Assembly (NCBI RefSeq): GCF_001906925.1
Contig: NZ_MRWQ01000006.1
Coordinates: forward strand, 62,001 to 126,000
DNA: 64,000 nucleotides
Reading direction: 5' to 3'
Source: Domibacillus mangrovi
Lineage (GTDB): Bacteria > Bacillota > Bacilli > Bacillales > Domibacillaceae
Shown here in pieces: positions 1 to 8,618 of the stretch. How positions within the stretch are numbered: the stretch's first letter is position 1; each line of letters opens with the position of its first letter. Position numbers and translations under genes: made by a program. Under the pieces are notes generated by a model, which searched no databases, was not told the DNA's origin, and worked only from the letters and a program-made list of their open reading frames with translations.

Positions 1-2
1 AA

Positions 3-671
3 TATGGTTTCCATGGCACGTCACATAAATACGTAACAGAACGTGCCGCACAACTGCTCGGTCGTCCGATTGAACAATTGCGTTTAATTTCGTGTCATCT
101 AGGCAATGGCGCGAGTATTGCGGCAATTGAAGGCGGGAAATCAATTGATACATCCATGGGCTTTACACCCCTTGCTGGCGTGGCGATGGGCACACGTTCA
201 GGAAACATTGATCCTGCATTAATGCCATTCATTATGGAAAAAACTGGTAAAACGGCCGATGAAGTGCTTGATATATTAAACAAAAAAAGCGGCATGCTGG
301 GCATTTCCGGTTTGTCGAGTGACTTGCGTGACCTTACGCAAGCCGCTGACGATGGAAGTGAACGGGCGGAAACAGCGCTTGAAGTATTCGCAAGCCGCAT
401 CCATAAATACATCGGTTCATACGCAGCGAGGATGTCAGGTGTTGATGCGATCATATTCACAGCCGGTATCGGTGAAAATGACGTTGCCTCACGTGCACGC
501 GTACTCCGCGGCCTTGAGTTTATGGGCGTTTACTGGGACTCCAGCCTCAACAACGTTCGTGGACAGGAAGCATTTATCAGCTACCCGCATTCACCGGTTA
601 AAGTAATGGTGATTCCAACAAACGAAGAAGTGATGATCGCCCGTGATGTATTGCGATTGACGGTGATTTAA
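3..671 (+). CDS. ackA: Acetate kinase, C-terminal part (5' end outside window)
   Basis: Acetate kinase interconverts acetyl phosphate plus ADP and acetate plus ATP in the cytoplasm, the second step of overflow acetate production. The reading frame is open from base 3, so the gene starts upstream of the window. The visible part begins with [11 protein letters not shown], the family signature in the sugar-kinase/actin fold, followed by [10 protein letters not shown] (phosphate/nucleotide binding), [12 protein letters not shown] and GTRSGNIDP, and near the end FTAGIGEN, the adenosine-binding motif. About 222 residues remain of a family length near 395. The C-terminus looks intact. It is followed by accessory DNA rather than another housekeeping gene. 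Identification is secure from motifs; regulation cannot be seen because the promoter lies outside. Confidence 0.97.
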   Translation, partial: YGFHGTSHKYVTERAAQLLGRPIEQLRLISCHLGNGASIAAIEGGKSIDTSMGFTPLAGVAMGTRSGNIDPALMPFIMEKTGKTADEVLDILNKKSGMLGISGLSSDLRDLTQAADDGSERAETALEVFASRIHKYIGSYAARMSGVDAIIFTAGIGENDVASRARVLRGLEFMGVYWDSSLNNVRGQEAFISYPHSPVKVMVIPTNEEVMIARDVLRLTVI

Positions 672-819
672 CGCGGTGTATCAACGTTTTTGAGAATCAA
701 AAGTAATGGTTGCGGTGCTATATAATAGGGAAATTAAGTCATTTGCGACCATGACTAGGAAAGACCCTTAATCCTCTTTTTTTGTGCTAAAACACAGCGC
801 AGAAAAGGGGATTTTTTCT

Positions 820-1344
820 ATGTCCAAAAGTAGACGGAAAACAAAAGTTGAAACTAAATTAACTGTTGAAAAAGCAAGGGATATTGTCATTCGAATTAAG
901 CAAATGGAAGGATTGTCAACGCATACGATCGCAAATTATCATAAACTGTTTAACGATTTTGAACGTTGTTTTGCTAAAAACAAGCATATGGAAAACTTTA
1001 CGGTTGAAGATGCAAGAAGGTTTATTGAATGGCAACTCACTGAAAAACAGCAATTTAAAGAAGCAAGATGGAGAAAAGAGAAAAAAATTGGTGTCAATAT
1101 CAGATCAGCAAACTCGTATTTAAGATTAAAGAAAGCAGCATTCACCACGCTAATTAATGAAGGACATCTTGAGGAAAATCCGTTTTCTGCACTAAAAAAT
1201 ATCAAGATGCAACAGAAACAAGTTGATACTCTATCGGATCAGGAACTAACTCAATTGTTAAATTCACTTGATAAAAGTTGGTACGCTGATTTTCGTGCTT
1301 ATGTATTAATGCATGTTTTATGTCACCAGAAGAACCCTAATTAA
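820..1344 (+). pseudogene. Tyrosine recombinase (phage-type integrase), N-terminal fragment
   Basis: This encodes the N-terminal SAM-like, DNA-arm-gripping half of a tyrosine site-specific recombinase. The ATG at 820 follows AAAAGGGG with nine bases spacing, so I prefer it to the GTG at 784. Helical segments such as GLSTHTIANYHKLFNDFERCF and the stretch ending NEGHLEENPF are typical of the XerC/D-like core-binding domain, and KQVDTLSDQELTQLLNSLD is the usual linker into the catalytic domain. The product breaks off after about 174 residues at YADFRAYVLMHVL, exactly where the catalytic domain begins, so the R-H-R-Y residues are all missing. It should be inactive. The 3' end overlaps a convergent hypothetical gene by eight bases, marking the deletion junction near 1320. 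It fits the other signs of a degraded integrative element nearby. Confidence 0.8.
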
Positions 1345-1645
1345 TGCTGAAAATAGTAGGAGAGAATACTTGAGAACTAATTTTTGACCTTAGCGTATTT
1401 AATACAATTCCTAAATAATCACTTTCAGCTGAGAAATGATGTACTTCTTCTGTTGTAATTTTATAAATACAATCGACAGTAACAATAGTTTTTTTGTCAT
1501 AACTTTGAAAGGGTTTTGAAATTTTTAAGATTTTAACTATTGTTTCGGACTTCATGTAAGGTTTTAATTTCTTAATTACTATACTTTCATAATCATTATG
1601 ATCAACTACTATATTTACAGAAAAGACACCTGTTACTTCAAGCAT
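1337..1645 (-). CDS. Hypothetical protein, 102 aa
   Basis: I do not recognise this family. The ATG at 1645 is preceded by AGGAGA at a suitable distance, which makes this start better than an upstream in-frame one. The product is a soluble, mixed charge protein rich in isoleucine, valine and lysine, with no signal peptide, membrane segment or obvious motif; the pattern of alternating hydrophobic residues (VNIVVDHNDY, TIVTVDCIYKI) suggests beta strands. It converges on and slightly overlaps the truncated recombinase, so its last codons may derive from the junction and the C-terminus may not be native. It is probably cargo of the accessory region. No function is proposed. Confidence 0.45.
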   Translation of the reverse strand: MLEVTGVFSVNIVVDHNDYESIVIKKLKPYMKSETIVKILKISKPFQSYDKKTIVTVDCIYKITTEEVHHFSAESDYLGIVLNTLRSKISSQVFSPTIFSIN

Positions 1646-1917
1646 TAAAAAAATTCTCCTTTCAATACGAAAAAATAGGGGGAAATGGGTGTCTATTAGA
1701 CCAGTCACCGATTCGATATTTCACAGTGAACGGCTTAAAAATGATTGACTAATATTCCACCTTTGATCTTACAAAAATATCGTTTAATTTTCAACTTGTC
1801 CAGAACATTGATAGATCAAAACATTTGGGTTATAACCATAACTGAATTTGACCTCTTGTCCTTTTAAATGTGTGAATTTCAACACTGAAAAGAGGGTTTT
1901 TTTTATGGGATCGTTTG

Positions 1918-2587
1918 TCAAGTTAAGTGCAACACTTCGTCGATGAACGCTTCGTGTGGCGTGCGCCAGTCCAGGCACTTGCGTGGCCGATTGTTGAGCA
2001 GCTGAAGTGCCCGGCCCAACTCGTCGTCTTTCACCATGTTAAAATCGGTGCCTTTTTGGAAAAACTCACGAAGCAGGCCGTTGGTGTTTTCATTACTCCC
2101 ACGCTGCCAGGACGAATACGGATCGGCAAAATAAAAAGCAATCTCCAGATCTTTTTCTACCACTGAATAACAGCTGAATTCTTTTCCCCGGTCGGTCGTG
2201 GCCGTCTTGAAGACCTTCTCCGGCAGACGGCTGTGCATCGCGCGGATGGCACACTCCATGGAATCGGCGGATCGGTCTGGCATCTTAATGGCTACGTACC
2301 AGCGAGTTTTGCGCTCGACAAAGGTCGCCACACAGCCCTTGCTTTTTCCGCGGCCAGACACCACGGTGTCCCATTCCCAGTGGCCAAAGGTCCTGCGTTT
2401 TTTTACCTCAGCGGGGCGCTTGGCAATCGGTATTCCGACGTTGAACCGGCCGCGTGTTTCCTGTGGCTTCTGGCGTTTTCCTTTGTGGCGGAGTACTTGG
2501 ACCATTCGATCCGTGATTCGTCCCTGATACAGCCAGCGGTAAATGGTCTTGAAGCAGACACCCCCCTTAAACAGCCGGTTTGCGATC
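1918..2587 (-). pseudogene. IS30-family transposase, 5'-truncated remnant
   Basis: The reading frame on the minus strand is open from a stop near 2588 down to 1918 and encodes the catalytic part of an IS30-family DDE transposase. Recognisable blocks are KTIYRWLYQGRI (end of the DNA-binding region), GHWEWDTVVSGRGKSKG with the first catalytic Asp, TTDRGKEFSCY with the second, and NENTNGLLREFFQKGTDF with the Glu, followed by LNNRPRKCLDWRTPHEAF. All three catalytic residues are present, but roughly the first third of the protein, including the helix-turn-helix, is absent and no start codon with a ribosome binding site precedes it. The stop is followed by the sequence GTTGCACTTAACTTGAC read outwards, plausibly the surviving terminal repeat. 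The other end is lost at about 2590. Confidence 0.85.
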
Positions 2588-2642
2588 TATAAAATACTCC
2601 GATTTAGATATTATTATAGACTTTACTGGTAATATCTAAATG

Positions 2643-2691
2643 AAAAACGGATCATCTTTTTCGTTATCGGAAAAAGATGATCCGTTTTTCT
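2643..2691. terminator. Bidirectional terminator after the efflux gene
   Basis: Perfect 20-base arms (2643-2662 and 2670-2689) separated by seven bases, A-rich on one side and T-rich on the other. It lies two bases beyond the stop of the minus-strand transporter and also faces the IS30 remnant. Confidence 0.85.
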
Positions 2692-2693
2692 TC

Positions 2694-4169
2694 CTAATGC
2701 CCTGTCATCATTGCGGCATTCGCTTTTTTTGATTCATCATCTGGTCCATCTTCCGGCTGTTGTTTTGGCCGATTAAGGATTGTTCCTAGAAGCGCCCCGA
2801 CTATTGCAATTCCTGCCGCTAGAAGGAATGTATCGCCATAAGCAGCAACAGAAGCTTCAATAGGGTTAGCTGTTTCTGTCATATGATCAGTAATTCTTGA
2901 TGTTAGGAACCCAGTCATCCCTGCTACAGCAAATGAAACCATTACTTGTTGAGCCGCTGTTGTTAATGGTGTAACACGGCTAACAAGATGCCTTGGAGCA
3001 GATTGAAGAACGTGGGTATTAATCGCCATCATGGAGAGACCCATTCCTGCTCCTATCATCACTAAACAAGCAATGATAAATCCAATCGTTGTATCCATAG
3101 AAATTTGTGAAAGCATAAAAAGAGCTACAGTAATAATAGACAAGCCTGTTATAGCTAAAGGACGAGCACCTAATTTATCATATAAACGCCCTCCGATTGG
3201 CATCATAATACCTGAAGCTAGAGCTTGTGGAAGTAGTATTAAACCAGTATCTAAAGCACCATACCCTCTAACTGTTTGTAAAAATAACGGGACAATAATC
3301 ATCACTCCAAATAAAGCGATTTGAGAGATCCATGCAATTACAATCCCTTTGCTAAAGTCAGAAGAGCCAAATACTCTCAGCTCTAATAAAGGCTGTTTTT
3401 GACGGAGTTCAACGAAAATAAAAAGAATGAGAGCAACTCCACCTACAACTAATCCAGTAAGAGTTGCCGTTGAAGACCAACTTTTTCCTCCTTCACTTAC
3501 TCCATAGGCTAGCATTGCAAATGCAATAGGCGCTAATATGATACCTAAATAATCTAGAGATGGGACGGTCTTACGTTCTACTTTCGGCAAAAATTTCATT
3601 CCAATCAAAAGTGCAATAATTCCAATTGGTAAATTAATAAGGAAAATCCAATGCCAAGTAACGTATTCTACAAGATACCCTGCTAAAACAGGACCTAATG
3701 CAGGTGCTAATAACATTGGAACCCCAAGTGTCCCCATCACAGCCCCTATTTTATCCGGAGGAGCAAGTTGGAAAATAATCGCCATTCCTATTGGCGCAAC
3801 CATTCCTCCACCCAGCCCTTGAATAACACGATAGAGAATAAGTTGTTCAGGGGTTTGTGCAAAAGAACATAAAACGGAACCAAGCGTAAACAAGATGATC
3901 GTAATTAAAAATATCCTTTTTGCTCCAAAACGATCCGACATCCAACCAGCTAATGGAATGACGGCTGACATTGCAAGCGTGTAACCTGTTAAAGTCCATT
4001 GCATAGTAGAAACATCAGATTTAAAATCATTCACTATTCCAGGAAGCGCAACATTCATCGCTGTACTATCAAGAATTACCATTATCATCCCAACAATAAC
4101 TGCTAGTAGTGGTCCTATAATGGTCTTAATTGAAAATATCTCATTATTATTTACTGATTTTTCTGACAC
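2694..4169 (-). CDS. MFS multidrug efflux transporter, DHA2 (EmrB/QacA) type
   Basis: A 491-residue polytopic membrane protein of the 14-helix drug:H+ antiporter family. Typical motifs are LDSTAMNVALPGI in helix 1, GWMSDRFGAKRIFL (motif A between helices 2 and 3), YRVIQGLGGGMVAPIG (motif B) and LGPVLAGYLVEYVTWHWIF (motif C, the antiporter motif). The length and the ending after the last helix are normal. Translation should begin at the GTG at 4169, ten bases after AAAAGGAGAT. It is divergent from a TetR regulator, and the shared 300-base gap contains a clear palindrome, so the regulator probably represses the pump until a substrate binds. The substrate cannot be inferred; LmrB-, MdtP- and Bmr3-like proteins share these motifs. 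The pair lies between two insertion sequence remnants and is probably acquired. Confidence 0.9.
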   Translation of the reverse strand: MSEKSVNNNEIFSIKTIIGPLLAVIVGMIMVILDSTAMNVALPGIVNDFKSDVSTMQWTLTGYTLAMSAVIPLAGWMSDRFGAKRIFLITIILFTLGSVLCSFAQTPEQLILYRVIQGLGGGMVAPIGMAIIFQLAPPDKIGAVMGTLGVPMLLAPALGPVLAGYLVEYVTWHWIFLINLPIGIIALLIGMKFLPKVERKTVPSLDYLGIILAPIAFAMLAYGVSEGGKSWSSTATLTGLVVGGVALILFIFVELRQKQPLLELRVFGSSDFSKGIVIAWISQIALFGVMIIVPLFLQTVRGYGALDTGLILLPQALASGIMMPIGGRLYDKLGARPLAITGLSIITVALFMLSQISMDTTIGFIIACLVMIGAGMGLSMMAINTHVLQSAPRHLVSRVTPLTTAAQQVMVSFAVAGMTGFLTSRITDHMTETANPIEASVAAYGDTFLLAAGIAIVGALLGTILNRPKQQPEDGPDDESKKANAAMMTGH

Positions 4170-4272
4170 AAGAAATTTATCTCCTTTTCTAATAGTTTAT
4201 TTTTCAAAATTTTATCAAGTTGGTCACAAGATAAAACTTAAAAATAGGTATAAAAGTAATCATTTGGTCATT

Positions 4273-4303
4273 ATTTAAACGGCGTTTAAAACAATGTTTA
4301 AAT
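4273..4303. promoter_or_regulatory. Putative TetR operator between the divergent pair
   Basis: TTTAAACG (4274-4281), one central base, then CGTTTAAA (4283-4290): a perfect 8+8 palindrome. A further half site GTTTAAAT follows at 4296-4303, matching ATTTAAAC at 4273-4280. The spacing and position are those of an autoregulated TetR-type operator; binding is inferred. Confidence 0.6.
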
Positions 4304-4383
4304 AAAAATACCTCTTCCCTATCTATTTGTCAAGAAAAAATTATTCAGGATAGTTCCCAAATGTAATATTATAAAATAGAGGC

Positions 4384-4412
4384 TTGACACATAAAGCGTA
4401 AGAGTATTATGG
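4384..4412 (+). promoter_or_regulatory. Putative promoter of the TetR gene
   Basis: TTGACA at 4384-4389 with TATTAT at 4405-4410 (15-base spacing) or TTATGG at 4407-4412 (17-base spacing). It lies about 65 bases before the start codon of the regulator and downstream of the palindrome. Confidence 0.4.
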
Positions 4413-4477
4413 TGAAATTAATCATCGTATAAATTAACAATCTAAACAGATATATTTTGAATTAGGAGGGTTGCAAG

Positions 4478-5074
4478 ATGACCAAAAGCTCCGAAAATGA
4501 CTTTACAACAAAAGGGAATATATTGAATTCAGCATTAGAATTAATCAAGACAGAAGAAGGTCTAGAAAATATAACCCTGCGTAAAATCGCTGCCTTGGCA
4601 AACGTAAATGTTGCGCTGATAAATTATCATTTTGGATCGAAAGATAAATTGATCAATGAAGCTTTGAAAGTATTACTGGCCTCATTTAGGGAAACTTTTC
4701 TCATCTTAGATAATCTTTCTATTCCTCCAAAGGAAAGGTTAAAAGCTTTCATGGTTCAATATGTAAATTCAGTTTTAAAGTATCCTGGACTTGTCCGAGA
4801 AATCGGGAAAGGGAATATTTCATTTGAATCCCAATTTGAATACAAAAATTATATGGAAACAACGGGATTCACCATAATTAAAGATACGATAAAAGAAATT
4901 ACGGGTGAAAAAAACCCAGATATTCTTTTCATGATGATGATGCAAATTCATGCGGCAATCTTTTTTCCGTCTCTTATGGCTTGTAAAAAAAACGTGTCTT
5001 TTATTTGGAACCCAATTCCCATAGAAGAGCAAATTGATTATTTATTTGAACACTATTTTGCAAAGTACTTCTAA
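4478..5074 (+). CDS. TetR/AcrR-family transcriptional regulator
   Basis: A 198-residue one-component repressor. The N-terminal helix-turn-helix is clear: GNILNSALELIKTEEGLENI then TLRKIAALANVNVALINYHF (residues about 12-52), containing the typical YHFGSKDKLINEAL recognition-helix continuation. The remaining 140 residues are helical and variable, as expected of the ligand-binding and dimerisation domain. The start at 4478 follows GGAGGG with eight bases spacing. It is transcribed away from the efflux gene, and the intergenic palindrome makes it the likely local repressor of that transporter. It ends ahead of a strong terminator. The ligand is unknown. Base composition is clearly richer in A and T than the biosynthetic genes further right, in keeping with transfer. 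Confidence 0.88.
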   Translation: MTKSSENDFTTKGNILNSALELIKTEEGLENITLRKIAALANVNVALINYHFGSKDKLINEALKVLLASFRETFLILDNLSIPPKERLKAFMVQYVNSVLKYPGLVREIGKGNISFESQFEYKNYMETTGFTIIKDTIKEITGEKNPDILFMMMMQIHAAIFFPSLMACKKNVSFIWNPIPIEEQIDYLFEHYFAKYF

Positions 5075-5140
5075 ATTTACAGGAACTGCTGTTAGTTTAA
5101 AACACGATCACGATGTTTATAAAAAAGTTGCATAACTTTG

Positions 5141-5172
5141 CCCCTTTAGATAAAAAATCTAAAGGGGTGTTT
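5141..5172 (+). terminator. Terminator of the TetR gene
   Basis: Eleven-base perfect stem CCCCTTTAGAT / ATCTAAAGGGG (5141-5151, 5157-5167) with a five-A loop and a T-rich tail. Confidence 0.85.
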
Positions 5173-5186
5173 ATTTGTAAAAGAAC

Positions 5187-6062
5187 TTACTTAATTAAGT
5201 ATTTCACATGGATTGTCAACACTAAATCAGACAACTTTTTTAAGGGACAATCGTTGTATTCAATTGGACTGACGTAGCCTAGTGTTCCATGAATGCGCAG
5301 CTTGTTAAACCAGTTAACGTAGTCACTAAATTCGAGTGTGAGATGCGCTAGACTATTAAACTTTATCTGACGAACAAACTCTGTTTTGATGATTTTAAAC
5401 GTGGCTTCCGCCACGGCATTATCATACGGACAGCCATTCATACTAAGGGATTGGCTAATGTTGAAGGTCGCTAACGTCTCGTCGATCAATTGGTTTTTAA
5501 ACTCGCTGCCACGGTCGGTATGAAACAGCTGGATGTCTCGCAGATTACCTTGAATCGAGGAAAAAGCCCGTGCGACAAGGTTCGCGTCTTTGTTCGGACC
5601 GGTGCTGAATCCTATGATTTCCCAATTAAAGAGATCGACAAAGACACATACGTAATGCCATTTATTTTGCACTCTGACGTATGTTAAATCACTTACGACT
5701 ACCTTTTTCGCTTCATTCTGAGTGAATGCGCGGTTTAGTTCATTCGCCTGAACGGATTCATTACAGGGCGTTTTTTGTGGTTTGAATTGTGCCACCGTAT
5801 AGGTCGACACTAATCCTTGTTCGTTTATGGTGCGACCGATCCGACGCCTAGATACTATATAGCCACGCTTGTACAGCTCGATTTTGATTTTCTGGGTGCC
5901 GTAGGCGTTTCGATTTTGTTCGAAAATCTCTATGATGGCGCCCGTCACATCGTCTTCTGATGGGCGCTCTTTCGCTTCATAGTAATACGTACTTCCGTGC
6001 TATTTGCAGGACGGTGCACATTGCTGATACCGAGTATTTGTCCTTGTTTCGTTTAATGACAT
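5187..6062 (-). pseudogene. IS3-family transposase OrfB, frameshifted
   Basis: OrfB supplies the DDE integrase core. From 5948 to 5187 the frame encodes NAYGTQKIKIEL, VVSDLTYV, LFHTDRGSEFKNQ and NAVAEATFKIIKTE, which include the D, D and E of an rve-type catalytic core. The upstream part is in another frame: VIKRNKDKYSVSAMCTVLQIAR is encoded from about 6051 to 5996, and the expected continuation STYYYEAKERPSED resumes one base later. One extra base at 5993-5994 therefore splits the gene, giving a premature stop after VLQIARKYVLL. A second, programmed -1 shift between orfA and orfB would be normal for the family and is separate. The copy should not make a functional fusion transposase. Confidence 0.85.
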
Positions 6063-6424
6063 TTACTTTCGTTCCATGATCAGCGCGGTTTGCTTTAAAA
6101 TATCATTTTCCATCCTTAGCTGTTTCAGTTCCTTACGCAGTTCCAAAAGCTCCTGCTGTTCAGAAGACCGATTGTCTTTCTCTTTAAAGGAACCGGACGT
6201 TTCATCCTGATGAATCCAACGGTCAAGAGATGAAGGAGTTAGATTATACTCGTTGATAATCGCTTGTTTTGTTTTTCCATTCTGATACAGCTGTACCATT
6301 TGCTTTTTGAACTCAGGCGTGAAGGTGCGGCGTTCTCGCTTCGTCATATTTGGGACTCCTCATCTGTTTTAGGTCAAGTGTACGTGACCTTAATTTTTCT
6401 GTCCAGATAAGTGTAGACGATCCA
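5209..6424 (-). mobile_element. IS3-family insertion sequence, about 1.2 kb, frameshifted copy
   Basis: The element carries an orfA/orfB pair on the minus strand and imperfect terminal inverted repeats. Read inwards, the two ends start TGGATTGTCAACACT (from 5209) and TGGATCGTCTACACT (from 6424 on the minus strand), with about two thirds identity continuing further in and the 5'-TG termini usual for the IS3 family. I see no matching 3-4 base duplication at the flanks (ACA against AAG), so one flank has probably rearranged since insertion. The orfB stop codon lies about 20 bases outside the predicted left end, so the last residues of the transposase are read from flanking DNA. Confidence 0.8.
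6063..6347 (-). CDS. IS3-family transposase OrfA
   Basis: A 94-residue DNA-binding protein of the IS3 family (HTH_Tnp_1 type). It begins MTKRERRTFTPEFKKQMVQL, continues with the helix-turn-helix KQAIINEYNLTPSSLDRWI and ends with a leucine-rich coiled coil (ELLELRKELKQLRMENDIL) used for multimerisation. The ATG at 6347 follows AGGAGT at eight bases. The gene is full length. The downstream orfB overlaps its end in the -1 frame, the usual arrangement for producing an OrfAB fusion by frameshifting, but orfB is itself damaged further on. OrfA alone normally acts as an inhibitor of transposition. Confidence 0.88.
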   Translation of the reverse strand: MTKRERRTFTPEFKKQMVQLYQNGKTKQAIINEYNLTPSSLDRWIHQDETSGSFKEKDNRSSEQQELLELRKELKQLRMENDILKQTALIMERK

Positions 6425-6795
6425 AAGAAGGTTAGGAGTAAAGGTTGAAATATGTAAGATACCTGTGCTTGTTAAAGAAGAAAACACAGCAACTTCCTAA
6501 ATAGCATAATACGAAATATCCTTTAATTAGACTGTGGTCATGTACTTCTAAATAATCAGGCTACACCAAGGGTTGTCTTTTTTAATATTTCAATTAATTG
6601 AATTATAAAAGAAGCTTGCCATATCAACATTTAGAGGGAGTGTGTTGTGGCGCCATTTTTGGTGCCGAAACGGTGCCCTTCGATTTAGCAGGTAAAACCT
6701 GCACAAATTAAAAATTCATAAACCTTGTTAAATCAGCGTTATTCAAATGATTTAGGTAAGACCTATCACATTTAAAATTAAGAATGCCGCTTCTT
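6425..6795. other. Non-coding accessory stretch
   Basis: I see no supported gene. The only noticeable signal is the string TTTTTGGTGCCGAAACGGTGCCC around 6655-6678, given here as its key part GGTGCCGAA, which returns as GTTTGGTGCCGAAGTGG near 6937. The repetition on either side of the tRNA fragment may be left from an integrated element. Confidence 0.3.
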
Positions 6796-6800
6796 TCGCT

Positions 6801-6842
6801 TTGACAGGGTAGAGGTCGCTGGTTCGAACCCAGTAGGAATCA
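6801..6842 (+). pseudogene. 3' half of a tRNA-Val(GAC) gene, probable attachment-site remnant
   Basis: From the anticodon loop on, every position of a tRNA is present: loop TTGACAG with anticodon GAC at 6803-6805, anticodon stem 3' strand, variable loop AGGTC, T stem and loop GCTGG-TTCGAAC-CCAGT (6818-6834), acceptor 3' strand AGGAATC and discriminator A at 6842. No CCA is encoded. The five bases before the loop (TCGCT) cannot pair with GGTAG, and no D arm or 5' acceptor strand exists upstream, so the gene is cut at the anticodon. Integrases of mobile elements commonly recombine at tRNA 3' halves, leaving exactly this kind of fragment at one end. Confidence 0.75.
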
Positions 6843-6848
6843 TAGGTT

Positions 6849-6913
6849 GTTAAAACCCTTATGAGACAAGGGTTTTAACGTAAAAGATCACTTCTTCGGA
6901 GGTGGTCTTTTTT
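6849..6913 (+). terminator. Two consecutive hairpins after the tRNA fragment
   Basis: First, GTTAAAACCCTT / AAGGGTTTTAAC (6849-6860, 6868-6879), perfect over twelve pairs. Second, a stem 6884-6894 / 6899-6909 closed by a TTCG tetraloop and followed by TTTTTT: a textbook terminator, probably that of the original tRNA transcription unit. Confidence 0.75.
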
Positions 6914-7212
6914 GTTTTTCTATGCTGAAAAGTGGGTTTGGTGCCGAAGTGGTTTATTTTGATTTTGAGAACAGGGCATCAATTTGTTTAGCAAAACTTT
7001 ATTTTAACTCGAACAGTCGAATGTTGGTTGATGGAGTGGATTTTAGCAGGAGATTATTTTGGTTGTACAGAGATTGTGAAGTTAAAATAAACATTGCCGA
7101 TCAGTTTGATAAAAAGTGCTTAAGCATGGTATAAGTGTAAGAGAAGCAGGGGTATTTTGCTTTTTAATTTTGGGATAAGAGGTTTGGTATCCCATAATGA
7201 GAGGATTTGAAT

Positions 7213-8193
7213 TTGAAAATGATAGATAATTTTTGGCGTGATTTACCACGGCCTTTTTTTATACTGGCACCAATGGAAGATGTGACGGATGTTGTTTTTC
7301 GCCATGTAGTAAGTGAAGCAGGCAGTCCTGATGTGTTTTTTACAGAGTTTACAAACACGGAGAGTTATTGCCATCCAGAGGGGATCCATAGTGTACGTGG
7401 GCGTTTAACTTTTACAGAGGATGAACAACCAATTGTAGCCCATATATGGGGGGATAAGCCTGAATACTTTCGGCAAATGAGTATTGGTATGGCGAAACTA
7501 GGCTTTCAGGGTGTGGATATCAATATGGGCTGTCCTGTACCTAATGTGACACAGAATGGGAAGGGAAGCGGCCTTATCCGTCGTCCAGAAGTTGCAGAAG
7601 ATTTAATACAAGCAGCAAAAGCAGGAGGATTGCCCGTAAGCGTAAAGACAAGGCTTGGTTTCACGGATGTAGACGAATGGCACGACTGGCTGACACACAT
7701 ATTGAAACAAGACATTGCTAATCTTTCCATTCATCTGCGTACAAGGAAGGAAATGAGCAAAGTAGAGGCTCATTGGGAACTCATCCCGGAGATTAAGAAA
7801 CTTCGTGACCAGGTGGCACCAGATACACTTTTGACGATCAATGGGGATATTCCTGACCGTCAAACTGGCTTACAGCTCGCTCATCAATACGGTATTGATG
7901 GGGTTATGATTGGGCGTGGTATTTTCAATAATCCATTTGCCTTTGAAAAGCATCCGAAAGATCATAGTAGTAAGGAATTGCTTGATCTCTTAAGGCTGCA
8001 TCTGAATCTCCATGATAAATATTCGCTACGTTCGTTTAAGGCTCTTCATCGCTTTTTTAAAATATATGTCCGGGGGTTTCGAGGGGCAAGTGAATTAAGA
8101 AATCAATTAATGAGTACAGAGTCAACAGATGAAGTGCGTGCATTGCTCGATAACTTTGGGACAAAGAATCTTGATGGAATGGGGGAACAGTAG
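7213..8193 (+). CDS. dus: tRNA-dihydrouridine synthase (DusC/YfjN-like)
   Basis: Dus enzymes reduce specific uridines in the tRNA D loop to dihydrouridine using FMN and NADPH. The TIM-barrel signatures are present: [15 protein letters not shown] at the start, [22 protein letters not shown] with the catalytic Cys, [23 protein letters not shown] and NGDIPD...[12 protein letters not shown] binding the FMN phosphate. The C-terminal helical domain is short, giving about 326 residues, as in the YfjN group. No ATG is well placed: TTG at 7213 is eight bases after GAGAGG, while the ATG at 7219 is fourteen bases away; an upstream TTG at 7207 is too close. The gene stands alone, just beyond the tRNA scar, and may mark the return of the backbone chromosome. 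Confidence 0.9.
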   Translation: MKMIDNFWRDLPRPFFILAPMEDVTDVVFRHVVSEAGSPDVFFTEFTNTESYCHPEGIHSVRGRLTFTEDEQPIVAHIWGDKPEYFRQMSIGMAKLGFQGVDINMGCPVPNVTQNGKGSGLIRRPEVAEDLIQAAKAGGLPVSVKTRLGFTDVDEWHDWLTHILKQDIANLSIHLRTRKEMSKVEAHWELIPEIKKLRDQVAPDTLLTINGDIPDRQTGLQLAHQYGIDGVMIGRGIFNNPFAFEKHPKDHSSKELLDLLRLHLNLHDKYSLRSFKALHRFFKIYVRGFRGASELRNQLMSTESTDEVRALLDNFGTKNLDGMGEQ

Positions 8194-8442
8194 AAGTGTT
8201 CCAATTCAAGGTAAAAGCGAAGTAGGGTGTTAAACGGGTGTGAAGGCGTTATTAAACCGGACTCATTCCCGCCAATTTTTGCTTTATACGTTTGTTATTA
8301 TAGTAATCTATATTAGGTTATGAATTTGCAAATGAAAAGTACGTAAATGGGGAAGATCATTTACAAATAAAACGATGACCGTTAATTTATTTAAACCTTC
8401 TTGATGTGACTGTGTTTACAGCGCTTTAAGGAGGTTTTTTCT

Positions 8443-8556
8443 TTGGTTAAAAAGAGTAGGAAAAAACTCACTGATTTAAAACTTAAACCTTTTTTAAATA
8501 ACTTGATTTGTAAGCGTTTTATTTTTATAATAACTAATATATCAGTTATATATTAA
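8443..8556 (+). CDS. Possible small ORF or gene start remnant, 37 aa
   Basis: A TTG at 8443 sits eight bases after AAGGAGG, one of the strongest ribosome binding sites in the region. It opens 37 codons: a strongly basic N-terminus (LVKKSRKKLTDLKLKPF) followed by a hydrophobic stretch (RFIFIITNISVIY) and a stop. The arrangement resembles a small membrane peptide or the surviving start of a longer gene whose remainder is deleted. I do not recognise the family. The rest of the 8194-8618 gap shows nothing else convincing. Confidence 0.3.
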   Translation: MVKKSRKKLTDLKLKPFLNNLICKRFIFIITNISVIY

Positions 8557-8618
8557 ATGGACATATGTATACTCTTTATATAGAGTAATTAAGAAAAATG
8601 AAAGAGTTGAGATATTAA

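Noticed and set aside
1784-1978. A 64-codon minus-strand frame next to the IS30 remnant
   Set aside because: It spans the end of the IS remnant in a different frame and lacks a start signal.
6922-7134. A 70-codon frame beyond the tRNA fragment
   Set aside because: Its only upstream GGAGG lies inside a terminator stem, spacing is too long, and the translation has no family-like pattern.
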